A DNA stretch of 64,000 nucleotides from Pseudomonas xionganensis (GTDB taxonomy: Bacteria > Pseudomonadota > Gammaproteobacteria > Pseudomonadales > Pseudomonadaceae), in NCBI RefSeq assembly GCF_009763245.1, contig NZ_WKJZ01000003.1, positions 310,001 through 374,000 on the forward strand. Direction: 5' to 3'. Shown in pieces: positions 6,654 through 16,300 of this stretch (positions within the stretch are counted from its first letter, which is position 1; each line of letters opens with the position of its first letter). The translations under genes and the position numbers were made by a program. The notes beneath the pieces are model-generated. The model saw nothing but the letters and a program-made list of their open reading frames with translations. It was not told the origin of the DNA and did not search any database.

Positions 6654-9110
6654 TCAAGCCTCGGGCTTTTTCACCCGCGGCTTTTTCACCTTGGCCGGCG
6701 CCTCGGCTTCCTTCTTCGCCTCGTCCGGATGGCCATCGTCCATGCCCATGGCGGCGATATCGCGCAGACGCTCCACCACCCGGGCATTGACGCTGCCGGC
6801 GGGGAACTGGCCCTGCGCGTTGGGCGAGCCGGCATCCTCGCCCACCAGCAGGCTGAGGGCCTCATCCACCTGACGCACCGCATAGATATGGAACTGCTCG
6901 GCGCGCACCGCCTGCAGCACCCGCTCGTCGAGCATCAGGGTGGTGACATTGGAGTGCGGGATGATCACGCCCTGCTCACCGGTCAGACCGCGGGCCTCGC
7001 ACAGGCGGAAGAAGCCTTCGATCTTCTCGTTGACCCCACCGACCGCCTGCACCTCGCCGAACTGGTTGATCGAGCCGGTGATGGCGAAGCACTGCTTGAG
7101 CGGTGTACGCGACAGGGCCGAGATCAGGGTGCAGACCTCGCCGAGCGAAGCGCTATCGCCGTCGACATAGCCGTAGGACTGTTCCAGGGCGATGCTGGCG
7201 GAGATCTCCAGGGGGAACTCCTGGGCATAGCGGCTACCCAGGTAGCCGGTGAGGATCATCACCCCCTTGGAGTGGATCGGCTGCCCCAGGTTGACCTCGC
7301 GCTCGATATCGACGATGCCGCTGCCACCCGGGTAGACCGTGGCGGAAATCCGCGCCGGCACGCCGAAGGCCGAGTCGCCCACCTCCAGCACAGTCAGGCC
7401 GTTGCACTTGCCCACGGCGGCGCCGGCGGTGTCGATGAGGATGATGCCGGCCAGCATGTCGTCGATGATCCGCGCCGACACGCGGCCGGTGCGGGTGGCC
7501 TTGGCCTTGAGTGCGCGCTCGATATGACCGGCATCGGTCATCGGCTCACCAGCCAGCTGGCGGATAAAGTCGGCCTCGCTGACCAGCTGGAACAGATCAC
7601 CGATGCGTGCCGACAGACGCCCCTGATGCTCGGCCAGGCGCGCGCTGTAGGTGGCCACCCGCGCCACAGCGGCGGCGGTCATGGGCGCCATGCCCTCTTC
7701 CGAGGTGCGGGTTTTCATCAGCTGGGCGAACTGCTCCAGGCTGTCTTCGACCAGGGGAATGTCCTCGTCGAAGTCCACCAGCACGCGGAACATCTCCTGG
7801 AAGTCCGGGTCGAGGTCCTGCAGGGTGTAATACAGCTGGCGCGAGCCGATGATCACCACTTTCAGCTGCAGCGGAATGACCTGGGGGTTCAGCGTCACGG
7901 TGGCGATGCGGCCCAGGTCACCCAGGGGCGATTCCATCTTCAGCTGGCGTGAGTGCAGGGCGCGCTTGAGGGCATCCCAGACGAAGGGCTCGCCCAGCAG
8001 CTTTTCCGCTTCGAGAATCAGAAAGCCGCCATTGGCCCGATGCAGCGCGCCTGGGCGCAGCTGCCGGTAACTGGTGTAGAGCGCGCCCTGATCGGTGTTG
8101 TATTCGATGCGGCCGAACAGGTTGTCGTAGGTCGGATGCGGCTCGAAGACCACCGGCGCGCCGCCCTGGGCATGGTGTTCGACCACCAGGCTGGGGCAGT
8201 ACTGCTCTTCGAGCATCTTGCGCGTCTGCGCATCGGCCTTCTCCACCTCTACCAGCTGGTCGACCACGGTTTTCAGCAGGTTGACCTGCACCGCCTGCAG
8301 GTAGGCGCAGACCCCGGCATTCTCCGCATACTTTTCCGAGAGCGGCGCCAAGAGCGGCTGCAGGGCCACGGTGATGGTTTCCTCGTTGAGCTGGCGCAAC
8401 TGGTTGCTCGACTCACGCTTCCACTGCGGCAGGCTGGCCAGCTCCTCGTTGAGGCGCTCTTCCAGGGCCGCGATATCGGCATGGAAACGCTCGCGCTCGG
8501 CCTCCGGCAGCTGGGCGAATTCCGCCTCGTCCAGGGCCTTGCCGTCGAGCATGGGGGTGAAGGCGATATTGCTGCTGTCACGGTACAGGGCCACGCTCTT
8601 TTCCAGGCACAAGCGCTCGATCACGTCCAGGGCCTGGTCGTAGCGCTTGTTGAAGGCGCGGTCGATGGCGTTCTTCTTCTGCTGGAACGAGGGGTGCTCG
8701 AACACCGCCGGGAAGGTGGCCAGCAGGTTGTCGATCAGGCCATTGATATCGGCGATAAAGTCACTGGCACTACCGGCCGGCAATTCCAGGGCGCGCGGCT
8801 CGCGGGGCTCGTCGAAATGATTGACGTAAACCCGGTCGGCCGGGGTGTGCAGACGCTTGGCCTCGGCCTTGAGGTAGCGCTTGACAAAGGAGAAGCGGCC
8901 GGTGCCCGGCTCGCCCATAACGAATACGTTATAGCCGGGGCGCGGCATGGCCACGCCGAACTGCAGAGCCTCCACCGCACGGGCCTGGCCCAGTACGCCG
9001 CGGAAGGGCTCCAGGTCATCGGTACTGGTGAAATTGAACTGTTCGGGGGAGAAGGGGCGGGTCAGGGCATCGGGCGCCAGCCGCAGATGGGCTGCAACGG
9101 AGTCAGGCAT
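6654..9110 (-). CDS. asrA: Lon-like ATP-dependent protease (AsrA/PA0779-like)
   Basis: An 818-residue AAA+ protease of the Lon-2/YcbZ group. The N-terminal ATPase domain carries Walker A GEPGTGR (about residue 66). The long helical insert covers about 150-330. The C-terminal S16 protease domain has catalytic Ser in DGDSASLGE and Lys in GGVNEKIEGFF, with the typical GGSGIVDIEREV start. The C-terminus is a short Lys/Pro-rich tail (KVKKPRVKKPEA). From memory PAO1 AsrA (PA0779) is the same type and is linked to the heat-shock response to aminoglycosides. The start is ATG 9110 with AAGGAT upstream. Confidence 0.9.
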   Translation of the reverse strand: MPDSVAAHLRLAPDALTRPFSPEQFNFTSTDDLEPFRGVLGQARAVEALQFGVAMPRPGYNVFVMGEPGTGRFSFVKRYLKAEAKRLHTPADRVYVNHFDEPREPRALELPAGSASDFIADINGLIDNLLATFPAVFEHPSFQQKKNAIDRAFNKRYDQALDVIERLCLEKSVALYRDSSNIAFTPMLDGKALDEAEFAQLPEAERERFHADIAALEERLNEELASLPQWKRESSNQLRQLNEETITVALQPLLAPLSEKYAENAGVCAYLQAVQVNLLKTVVDQLVEVEKADAQTRKMLEEQYCPSLVVEHHAQGGAPVVFEPHPTYDNLFGRIEYNTDQGALYTSYRQLRPGALHRANGGFLILEAEKLLGEPFVWDALKRALHSRQLKMESPLGDLGRIATVTLNPQVIPLQLKVVIIGSRQLYYTLQDLDPDFQEMFRVLVDFDEDIPLVEDSLEQFAQLMKTRTSEEGMAPMTAAAVARVATYSARLAEHQGRLSARIGDLFQLVSEADFIRQLAGEPMTDAGHIERALKAKATRTGRVSARIIDDMLAGIILIDTAGAAVGKCNGLTVLEVGDSAFGVPARISATVYPGGSGIVDIEREVNLGQPIHSKGVMILTGYLGSRYAQEFPLEISASIALEQSYGYVDGDSASLGEVCTLISALSRTPLKQCFAITGSINQFGEVQAVGGVNEKIEGFFRLCEARGLTGEQGVIIPHSNVTTLMLDERVLQAVRAEQFHIYAVRQVDEALSLLVGEDAGSPNAQGQFPAGSVNARVVERLRDIAAMGMDDGHPDEAKKEAEAPAKVKKPRVKKPEA

Positions 9111-9246
9111 TGGTAATCCTTAGGCGGGAAGGCTGATGAAATGATCGCCCCATCGGCCGGCATCCACAAGCGGTATGCTTGATCTATCGCAAGCGCCCTA
9201 CCCTCGGTTTTTTTACAATGCCGGCATAGTTTCAGGGAGTTGCCTA

Positions 9247-10881
9247 ATGAGCCTGTTCCAGGAAGTGGCCGTACTGCTGGCATTGTCCGCTCTGGTCGGC
9301 GCGATCGCAGTTAGGCTGCGCCAACCGCTGATCATCGCCTATATCCTGGTCGGCATCCTCGCCGGACCGGCCGTACTGAGCCTTAGCAGCGAGAACGCGC
9401 CCCTGGAACTGCTCGCCGAAATCGGCATCACCGTGCTGCTGTTTGTGGTCGGGCTCAAGCTGGATATGCGCCTGGTCCGCACCCTGGGCCCGGTGGCGCT
9501 GGCCACGGGTCTGGGGCAACTGACCTTTACCATCGTTTTCGGATTTATTCTCTGCTACCTGCTGGGCCTGCAACTGATGACCGCGCTCTATGTGGCAGTG
9601 GCCCTGACTTTTTCCAGCACCATCATCATCGTCAAGCTGCTCTCGGACAAAGGCGAGATCGACTCCCTGCACGGGCGCATCGCCATGGGCTTTCTGATCG
9701 TGCAGGACATTGCCGTGGTGCTGGCCATGCTTGGCCTCAACCTGTATCAACCGAGCAACGGCGAACAGACTGGCATGCATCCGCTGCTGCTGGCCGCTAC
9801 CCTGCTAGGCAGCCTGGTCGTGTTGTTCATGCTGATGCGCTATGTCCTGCCCAGGCTGCTGGACAGCATGGCGCGCTCGCCGGAACTGCTCATGCTGATG
9901 GCGGTGGCCTGGGGCATCCTGCTGGCTGCAGGGGCGGATAGCCTGGGCCTGTCCAAGGAAATCGGCGCCTTCCTGGCCGGCTTCTCCCTGGCCTCCACTT
10001 CCCTGCGCGAGGCGGTGGCCAGCCGCCTGACCAGCCTGCGCGATTTTCTCCTGCTGTTCTTCTTCCTGCACCTGGGCCTGCAACTGGACTTTGCCCATAT
10101 CCATGGGCAGATCGGCAGCGCCCTGCTGCTGTCGGCCTTCGTGCTGATCGGCAACCCGTTGATCGTCATGGCGATCATGGGCTGGATGGGCTATCGCAAA
10201 CGCACCGGTTTTATGGCTGGGCTGACCGTGGCGCAGATCAGCGAGTTCTCCATCATCTTCGTCGCCATGGGCATTGGCCTGGGCCATGTCGGCCAGGACG
10301 CCCTGGGCCTGACCACCCTGGTGGGGCTGATCACCATCACCCTGTCGACCTACATGATTCTCTACTCGCAACCGTTGTTCGACCGCCTGGCGCCCTGGCT
10401 GGGCCTCTTCGAGCGGCAGATCCCGCACCGGGAAAATGCCAACGACAGCGACCCGCAGGACAGCCACGCCGAGGTCATCATCTATGGTATGGGCCGCTAT
10501 GGCCGCCAGCTGGCCCACCAGCTGGAAGCCGGCGGGTTACGCGTACTGGGCGTGGACTTCGACCCCGGCGCCCTGGCCGAGGCGCGCCAGGCTGGGCTTA
10601 GCGCCTGCTATGGCGATGCCGAGGACAACGACTTTCTCGAACACCTGCCGCTGACCCAGGCCCGCGCCATGATCAGCACCATCCCCCAGCGCGAGGTCAA
10701 TGCCATCCTGCTGCGGGCCCTGCGCAGCAATGGCTTCAAGGGCAAGATCACCCTCAGCGCCTTTCGCACCGGCGATGCCGAAGCCCTGGAAAGCGCCGGC
10801 GCCGCCAGCGTGCTGCGGCCCTATAGCGATGCGGCGGAAACGGCGGCCAGGCGCCTGCTGGGGGAAATTCGCGGGTACTGA
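9247..10881 (+). CDS. Kef-type cation/proton antiporter with C-terminal TrkA-N domain
   Basis: A 544-residue CPA2-family transporter. Roughly 12 hydrophobic segments cover residues 1-390, beginning LFQEVAVLLALSALVGAIAV and including the CPA2-like AYILVGILAGP and SKEIGAFLAGFSLAST motifs. A cytoplasmic TrkA-N/RCK domain follows at about 410-530, with the dinucleotide-binding pattern IIYGMGRYGRQLA and Asp at the end of the second strand (VDFDPGAL). It probably exchanges K+ or Na+ for protons under nucleotide control. ATG 9247 has a CAGGGAG site; upstream in-frame codons are less likely starts. Substrate and partner subunits are unknown. Confidence 0.9.
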   Translation: MSLFQEVAVLLALSALVGAIAVRLRQPLIIAYILVGILAGPAVLSLSSENAPLELLAEIGITVLLFVVGLKLDMRLVRTLGPVALATGLGQLTFTIVFGFILCYLLGLQLMTALYVAVALTFSSTIIIVKLLSDKGEIDSLHGRIAMGFLIVQDIAVVLAMLGLNLYQPSNGEQTGMHPLLLAATLLGSLVVLFMLMRYVLPRLLDSMARSPELLMLMAVAWGILLAAGADSLGLSKEIGAFLAGFSLASTSLREAVASRLTSLRDFLLLFFFLHLGLQLDFAHIHGQIGSALLLSAFVLIGNPLIVMAIMGWMGYRKRTGFMAGLTVAQISEFSIIFVAMGIGLGHVGQDALGLTTLVGLITITLSTYMILYSQPLFDRLAPWLGLFERQIPHRENANDSDPQDSHAEVIIYGMGRYGRQLAHQLEAGGLRVLGVDFDPGALAEARQAGLSACYGDAEDNDFLEHLPLTQARAMISTIPQREVNAILLRALRSNGFKGKITLSAFRTGDAEALESAGAASVLRPYSDAAETAARRLLGEIRGY

Positions 10882-10913
10882 CTTGCAGACTCAAGGCCAT
10901 GCTGCAGAGCTGA

Positions 10914-11243
10914 TCAGCCCTGCTCGATCAGATCGGCGCAGCCCAGGCAATACTCGGCGGCCGGCATCGCCTCCAGCCGCGAAGGGTTGATCGCCTCACC
11001 GCAGCGCAGGCACAGGCCGTATTGCCCTTCGGCCAGACGCAGCTTGGCCAGACCCACCTGGCGCATACCGGCCTCGGCTTCGGCCAGCAGGGCTTCGAGC
11101 ACTTCATCGTTCTGCCGCTGACTGGCCTGTTCGGCGAAGTCCGGGGAATGGCTGCGCGCCAGGTCCTGGCGAATGGCATTGGCGCGGGCGCTGTATTCGT
11201 TGAGTAGCGCATAGAGCGCGGCGTGGGGATCGAAAACGGGCAT
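10914..11243 (-). CDS. DksA/TraR-family zinc-finger protein
   Basis: A 109-residue protein. The N-terminal half is helical with heptad-like spacing (coiled coil, about residues 10-65), and the C-terminal zinc finger reads CLRCGEAINPSRLEAMPAAEYCLGC, the C-x2-C-x17-C-x2-C pattern of DksA/TraR proteins. Members bind RNA polymerase through the secondary channel. The tip residues of true DksA (two Asp) are not obvious, so activity like DksA is unproven. The start is ATG 11243. It is convergent with the antiporter gene. Confidence 0.88.
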   Translation of the reverse strand: MPVFDPHAALYALLNEYSARANAIRQDLARSHSPDFAEQASQRQNDEVLEALLAEAEAGMRQVGLAKLRLAEGQYGLCLRCGEAINPSRLEAMPAAEYCLGCADLIEQG

Positions 11244-11354
11244 GGGGCAATCCTCGTATTAACGAGTACAAGTGTGATCCTGATATGGACTCTGACACTG
11301 ATGCCGGTCAGTAATTCTGTAACTTTTCTTGCACCGCCCGCCCGAGCGCACCAA

Positions 11355-11379
11355 CAAAAACGGAGCCTTGCGGCTCCGT
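11355..11379 (-). terminator. Rho-independent terminator of ettA
   Basis: Stem ACGGAGCC (11360-11367) and GGCTCCGT (11372-11379) with loop TTGC; on the minus strand the stem is followed by a U-run (complement of AAAAA at 11356-11360). It sits about 10 bp past the ettA stop. Confidence 0.9.
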
Positions 11380-11388
11380 CCTGTGTAG

Positions 11389-13053
11389 TTACGCCAGCTT
11401 CTTGTAGCGCACCCGGTGCGGCTGGCTGGCCGCGTCGCCCAGGCGTTTCTTGCGGTCGGCTTCGTACTCGGTGTAGTTGCCTTCGAAGAACACCACGCTG
11501 CCATCGTCCTCGTAGGAGAGGATGTGAGTAGCCACGCGGTCGAGGAACCAGCGGTCGTGGGAGATCACGATGGCGGCGCCGGGGAAGTCCAGCAGGGCCT
11601 CTTCCAGGGAGCGCAGGGTTTCCACATCAAGGTCGTTGGAGGGTTCGTCGAGCAGCAGCACGTTGGCGCCCTGCTTCAGGGTCAGAGCCAGGTGCAGGCG
11701 GCCACGCTCACCACCGGAGAGGTCCTTGACGAACTTCTGCTGGTCGCCGCCCTTGAAGTTGAAGCGCCCGACATAGCCGCGCGAGGGCACTTCATAGTTG
11801 CCGATCTTGATCATGTCGAAACCGTCGGACACCGCTTCCCACACGGTCTTGCTGCCGTCCAGGTCGTCGCGGCTCTGGTCCACGCAGGCCAGCTGCACGG
11901 TATCGCCGATCTCGATGCTGCCCGAATCCGGGGTTTCCTTGCCCATCAGCATGCGGAACAGGGTCGACTTGCCCGCGCCGTTGCCGCCGATCACGCCGAC
12001 GATGGCACCCTTGGGCATGCTGAAGCTCAGGTTGTCGATCAGCAGGCGGTCGCCGTAGCCCTTGCAGACATTCTTGAATTCGATGACCTTGTCGCCCAGG
12101 CGCGGGCCGGCCGGGATATAGATCTCGTTAGTCTCGGCGCGTTTCTGGAATTCCTGCGACTGCATCTCCTCGAAGCGCGCAAGACGGGCCTTGGACTTGG
12201 ACTGACGGGCCTTGGCGCCCTTGCGCACCCACTCCAGTTCGTCCTTCATGGCCTTTTCATGGGCGGACTGCTGCTTGGATTCCTGGGCCAGACGCTCGGA
12301 CTTGGCTTCCAGCCAGCCGGAGTAGTTGCCCTCGTAGGGAATTCCGGCGCCGCGGTCCAGTTCGAGGATCCAGCCGGCGACGTTGTCGAGGAAGTAGCGG
12401 TCGTGGGTGATGGCCACCACGGTGCCGGGGAAGTCGTGGAGGAAGCGCTCCAGCCAGGCCACCGAGTCGGCGTCCAGGTGGTTGGTCGGTTCGTCCAGCA
12501 GCAGCATGTCCGGGGCCGACAGCAGCAGGCGGCACAGGGCCACACGGCGCTTCTCACCACCGGAGAGCACGGCCACCTTGGCGTCCCAGGCCGGCAGGCG
12601 CAGCGCGTCGGCGGCCACTTCCAGCTGGCGCTCCAGGTTATGCCCGTCGCTGGCCTGGAGGATGGCCTCCAGTTTGGCCTGCTCGGCGGCCAGGGCATCA
12701 AAGTCGGCGTCCGGCTCGGCGTAGGCGGCGTACACCTGATCCAGGCGCGCCTGGGCGTCCTTGATAACGCTCACCGCCTCTTCCACCACTTCACGCACGG
12801 TCTTGTTCGGATCCAGCTGCGGCTCCTGGGGCAGGTAGCCGACATTGATGCCCGGCATCGGCCGCGCCTCGCCATCGAACTCGGTGTCGACCCCGGCCAT
12901 GATGCGCAGCAGGGTGGACTTACCGGCGCCGTTCAGACCCAGCACGCCGATCTTGGCGCCGGGGAAGAAGGACAGGGAGATGTTCTTGAGGATTTCCCGC
13001 TTCGGCGGCACTACTTTGCTCAGCCGATGCATGGTGTAGACGTATTGAGCCAT
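11389..13053 (-). CDS. ettA: Energy-dependent translational throttle protein EttA (ABC-F ATPase)
   Basis: A 554-residue soluble ABC-F protein with two ATPase domains: Walker A GLNGAGKST (about 39) and GGNGAGKST (about 357), and signatures LSGGEKRRVALC and LSGGERGRLHLA. The linker (about 245-320) is highly charged. The arm and linker layout and length match EttA, which binds the ribosomal E site and gates the first peptide bond according to the ADP/ATP ratio. MAQYVYTMHRLSKVVPPKR at ATG 13053 is the conserved N-terminus; an in-frame extension upstream is not conserved. Confidence 0.96.
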   Translation of the reverse strand: MAQYVYTMHRLSKVVPPKREILKNISLSFFPGAKIGVLGLNGAGKSTLLRIMAGVDTEFDGEARPMPGINVGYLPQEPQLDPNKTVREVVEEAVSVIKDAQARLDQVYAAYAEPDADFDALAAEQAKLEAILQASDGHNLERQLEVAADALRLPAWDAKVAVLSGGEKRRVALCRLLLSAPDMLLLDEPTNHLDADSVAWLERFLHDFPGTVVAITHDRYFLDNVAGWILELDRGAGIPYEGNYSGWLEAKSERLAQESKQQSAHEKAMKDELEWVRKGAKARQSKSKARLARFEEMQSQEFQKRAETNEIYIPAGPRLGDKVIEFKNVCKGYGDRLLIDNLSFSMPKGAIVGVIGGNGAGKSTLFRMLMGKETPDSGSIEIGDTVQLACVDQSRDDLDGSKTVWEAVSDGFDMIKIGNYEVPSRGYVGRFNFKGGDQQKFVKDLSGGERGRLHLALTLKQGANVLLLDEPSNDLDVETLRSLEEALLDFPGAAIVISHDRWFLDRVATHILSYEDDGSVVFFEGNYTEYEADRKKRLGDAASQPHRVRYKKLA

Positions 13054-13355
13054 GGATATCCCGGGTTCTGGTGACGTTGAATAAAGAGGTAGAGGGCGCG
13101 CCTGCTGGCCGCCGACCTGCACAGGGGGCACATTATATAGGCACTGCGGTCAGGCTGCCTGCTGGCCAGGGGATTGTCCGCCGAGCGCATGCGATATCGC
13201 GGGCAAACTACCCCAATGGCGACGACCGGGCAAACCGCACAGCAGTCACAACTGGCACTTCGCCACAGTTATGGCATTCTTGCGCGCTGCCAAATCCGCC
13301 CCAGCCGCCACTTACACTTGTCGAAACGGCTCGCACTCACACCAGGACCCTGGCC
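13054..13355. other. Intergenic region between divergent ettA and morA
   Basis: About 300 bp. It contains the candidate ettA -10 (13132-13137) and, nearer morA, no clear sigma-70 promoter. The reading frame of morA is open back to GTG 13071, but the encoded 95 residues (rich in Arg, Thr and Pro) precede the signal-anchor region and do not look like an N-terminal domain. I see no RNA gene or repeat. Confidence 0.5.
13132..13137 (-). promoter_or_regulatory. Candidate -10 element of ettA
   Basis: A perfect TATAAT hexamer on the minus strand lies about 80 nt upstream of the ettA start, within CCTATATAATGTG. No convincing -35 hexamer was found 16-18 bp upstream. Confidence 0.4.
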
Positions 13356-16300
13356 TTGTCTACAGTCACGCCCCCATCGCTGCCCTCCACGCCCGACGCG
13401 GGATCGCTGCCCGCCTGGCGCGGACCGGCCCGTGGCGTGCTGGTGGCCCTGGTCCTGCTCATGCTGGCCCTGCTGCTGTGGCAGCTGCGCCAGGAAGCCC
13501 GGCAACTGGAACAGGCCCAACGCCAGCTGAGCCATGTCTACACCGAGCAGCTGGGCAACCATATCGATCTGAACATGGACCTCAAGGCCAAGGCGGCCCT
13601 GGTCATCCTGGCGGCCCACAGCCAGAAGCCGGGTGGCGTCTCAGGTCGCCAGCAATTGCACCAGCAACTGGGCGAACTGTTCCCCAACCTGCGCAGCCTG
13701 GCCTGGCTCAACCAGGACGGCCTGCTGCTGAGCGACAGTCGCGGCACCAGTCGTGACACCGCCTTTCTCGCCGAGCTGCCGACCAGGCTGCAGGAACGCC
13801 CCTACCACTATGCCTTCAGCACCGTCGGCAACGGCCAGTTCTACCTGTTGCTGCAACAACCCGATGGCACGGGCTTCTGGGTACTGCGCCTGGCCAGTGC
13901 GGCCTTGCAGAGCTGGTTCGACGAACACCATCAGAGCCCCTATCGCTGGCTGCTGGAAGATCGCCCGAGCCGCCGCGCCATCGTGCGCCAGGACGATGGC
14001 GGCAGCACGCCACGCCCCTATTACCCGCCGGTGACGGCGGAAAACCTGGCCCAGACCATTTTCATCCGCCCCCTGCCCGGCAGCGACTGGCAACTGCGCG
14101 CCCTGTTCAACCCACAGAAAGTCCGCGCCCAGCAACTGCCACACCTGGCCAGCAAGTTCCTGCTGTTTACCCTGTGCGCCCTGTTTGCCCTGCTGGCGCT
14201 GTATCGTCTGCTGCGCGAACAGCGCCAGCTGCGTCAGCTCAACCTCATGTCCCGGGGCTCCCTGCGCCAGGCCGCCAGCGTGCTGGGCGCCATTGAAGAG
14301 CGCGTGCTGGTGACCGATGCCAAGGGCCAGCTGCAATACCTCAACCCTCAGGCCGAGGCCCTGTTCGGCCTGAGCAGCCAGGACGCCCAGCAGTGGCATC
14401 TACTCAAGCTGTTGCCGCGCCTGGATCCGCTGCTGCTGCACACCCAGGCCAACCAGGAAGTCCATGCGGACCTGGTGGAAATCCGCCAGAACGGCTGCCC
14501 CCGCCTGTTCGACATCAGCCGCAGCGATCTGGGAGAGCACAGCGGCCACCAGGGCTATGTCTGGGTGCTGCGCGATGTCACCGAGGAACAGCACGCCACC
14601 CAGGTACTGGAGCAGGCCCGCCGACGCTATCAGGACATCTTCGAAGGCACCGGCACCGCCCTCTGCGTCCTCGACCTCAGCGCCGTGCGGCCCTACCTGC
14701 ATGCCCAGGGCCTGCGCCAGAGCGCGCAGCTGCAGGCATGGCTGAACACGCAGCCCCTGGCCTGGGAATCGCTGGCCAATCTGTTGCGGGTCACCGAAAC
14801 CAATCAGGTGGCCCAGCGCACGCTCGGCGTCGAGACCAGTGCCCAGGTGGCCGGGCTCTTGCTGCACGGCGCGAGTGCCCATGGCGACAGCCTGCTGATG
14901 CGCCTGCTGACGGCCCTGCTCGACGGTCACGGCCAGGTCGAGGTGGAAACCCGCATCGTCACCCCCCAGGGCCATGAGCGTCACCTCTGGGCCCTGCTGC
15001 GCCTGCCGGAAGACCCCCGCGACCTCGACGCCGTGACCCTGAGCATCAGCGATATCACCAGCCGCAAACGCATCGAGCTGTCGCTGATCGAACGCGAGCG
15101 GTTCTGGTCCGATGTGGTCAAGAGCGTACCGGACACCATCTATGTGCATGACATCCCCGGCAAGCGGGTGATGTACAGCAACAACCACCTGGGCCCGGAG
15201 CTGGGCTACAGCAAGGCCGAACTGCGGGCCATGGGTGAGCGCCTGTGGGAGAAAATTCTGCACCCGGACGATGTCGAGCTGTACCAGCGCATGCGCAGCA
15301 TTCAGCAGGTGCTGGGCGCGCGCCAGCTGATGCAGTTCGTCCTGCGCTGGCGCCATCGCGACGGCAGCTGGCACAGCTTCGATATTCGCGAGCAGGCCCT
15401 GAGCCACGACAGCCAGGGCCGGGTCAGCCGCCTGATCGGTGTGGCCAAGGACATTACCGAGCAGATCAACAGCAGCGAATCCCTGCGCGCCAGCGAACAG
15501 CGCTACCGCCTGCTGGCCGAGAGCATCAGCGACGTGATCTTCTCCACCGGCAGCGACCTGCAGCTCAACTACGTCAGCCCCTCGGTGCAGAGCGTGCTCG
15601 GCTACGACAGCGACTGGGCCCTGCAGCAGGGCTTCCACAGCCTGGCCGCCAATCCCCGCCAGCTGGCCGGTGTCTATGAGCTGATGGACAGCGTGCGCCA
15701 GGCCCTGGCCAGCCCACAGCGCCTGAACGAACTGCGCCGCACCCTGCAGCCCAGGCTATTCAACTTTGACTGCATGCGCGCCGACGGTCGCAAGATTCCG
15801 GTGGAGCTGCGCCTGACGCCCATGTGGGATGAGCGTGGCAACTTCGAAGGCCTGCTCGGCGTCGGCCGCGACACCAGCCTGCAACGCCGCGCCGAGAAGG
15901 ACCTGCGCATGGCCGCCACGGTGTTCGAACACTCCACCGCGGCCATTCTGGTCACCGACCCGGCCGGCTATATCGTCCAGGTCAACGCCACCTTCAGCCG
16001 GGTCAGCGGCTATACCGCCGCCGAGGTGCTGGACCAGCTGCCGGCCATGCTCACGGCCGACACCCAGCAGGCCAGCCACCTGCAGTATGTGATCCGTCAG
16101 CTCAACCAGCATGGCAGCTGGGAAGGCGAGGTGTGGCTCAAACGCCGCAACGGCGACAAGTTCCCCGCTTGGGTCGGCATCACCGCGGTGCAGGACGAAG
16201 AAGGCGATCTGGTCAGCTATGTGTGCTTCTTCAGCGATATCAGCGAGCGCAAGGCCAGTGAGCAGCGCATCCACCGCCTGGCCTACTACGACGGCCTGAC

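Noticed and set aside
6729..9116. Long open frames opposite the Lon-like protease, and similar antisense frames across the window (e.g. opposite ettA, rnr, ygiQ, morA)
   Set aside because: They mirror real genes, lack ribosome-binding sites and have low-complexity His/Gln/Gly-rich translations typical of antisense reading in high-GC DNA.
9111..9246. Sigma-32 promoter before the Lon-like protease
   Set aside because: CTTG and CCCCAT-like words occur but not with the right order and spacing.
13071..13355. Extended N-terminus of MorA from GTG 13071
   Set aside because: The added 95 residues lack domain features, run across the ettA promoter region and precede a normal signal-anchor; TTG 13356 has a better ribosome-binding site.
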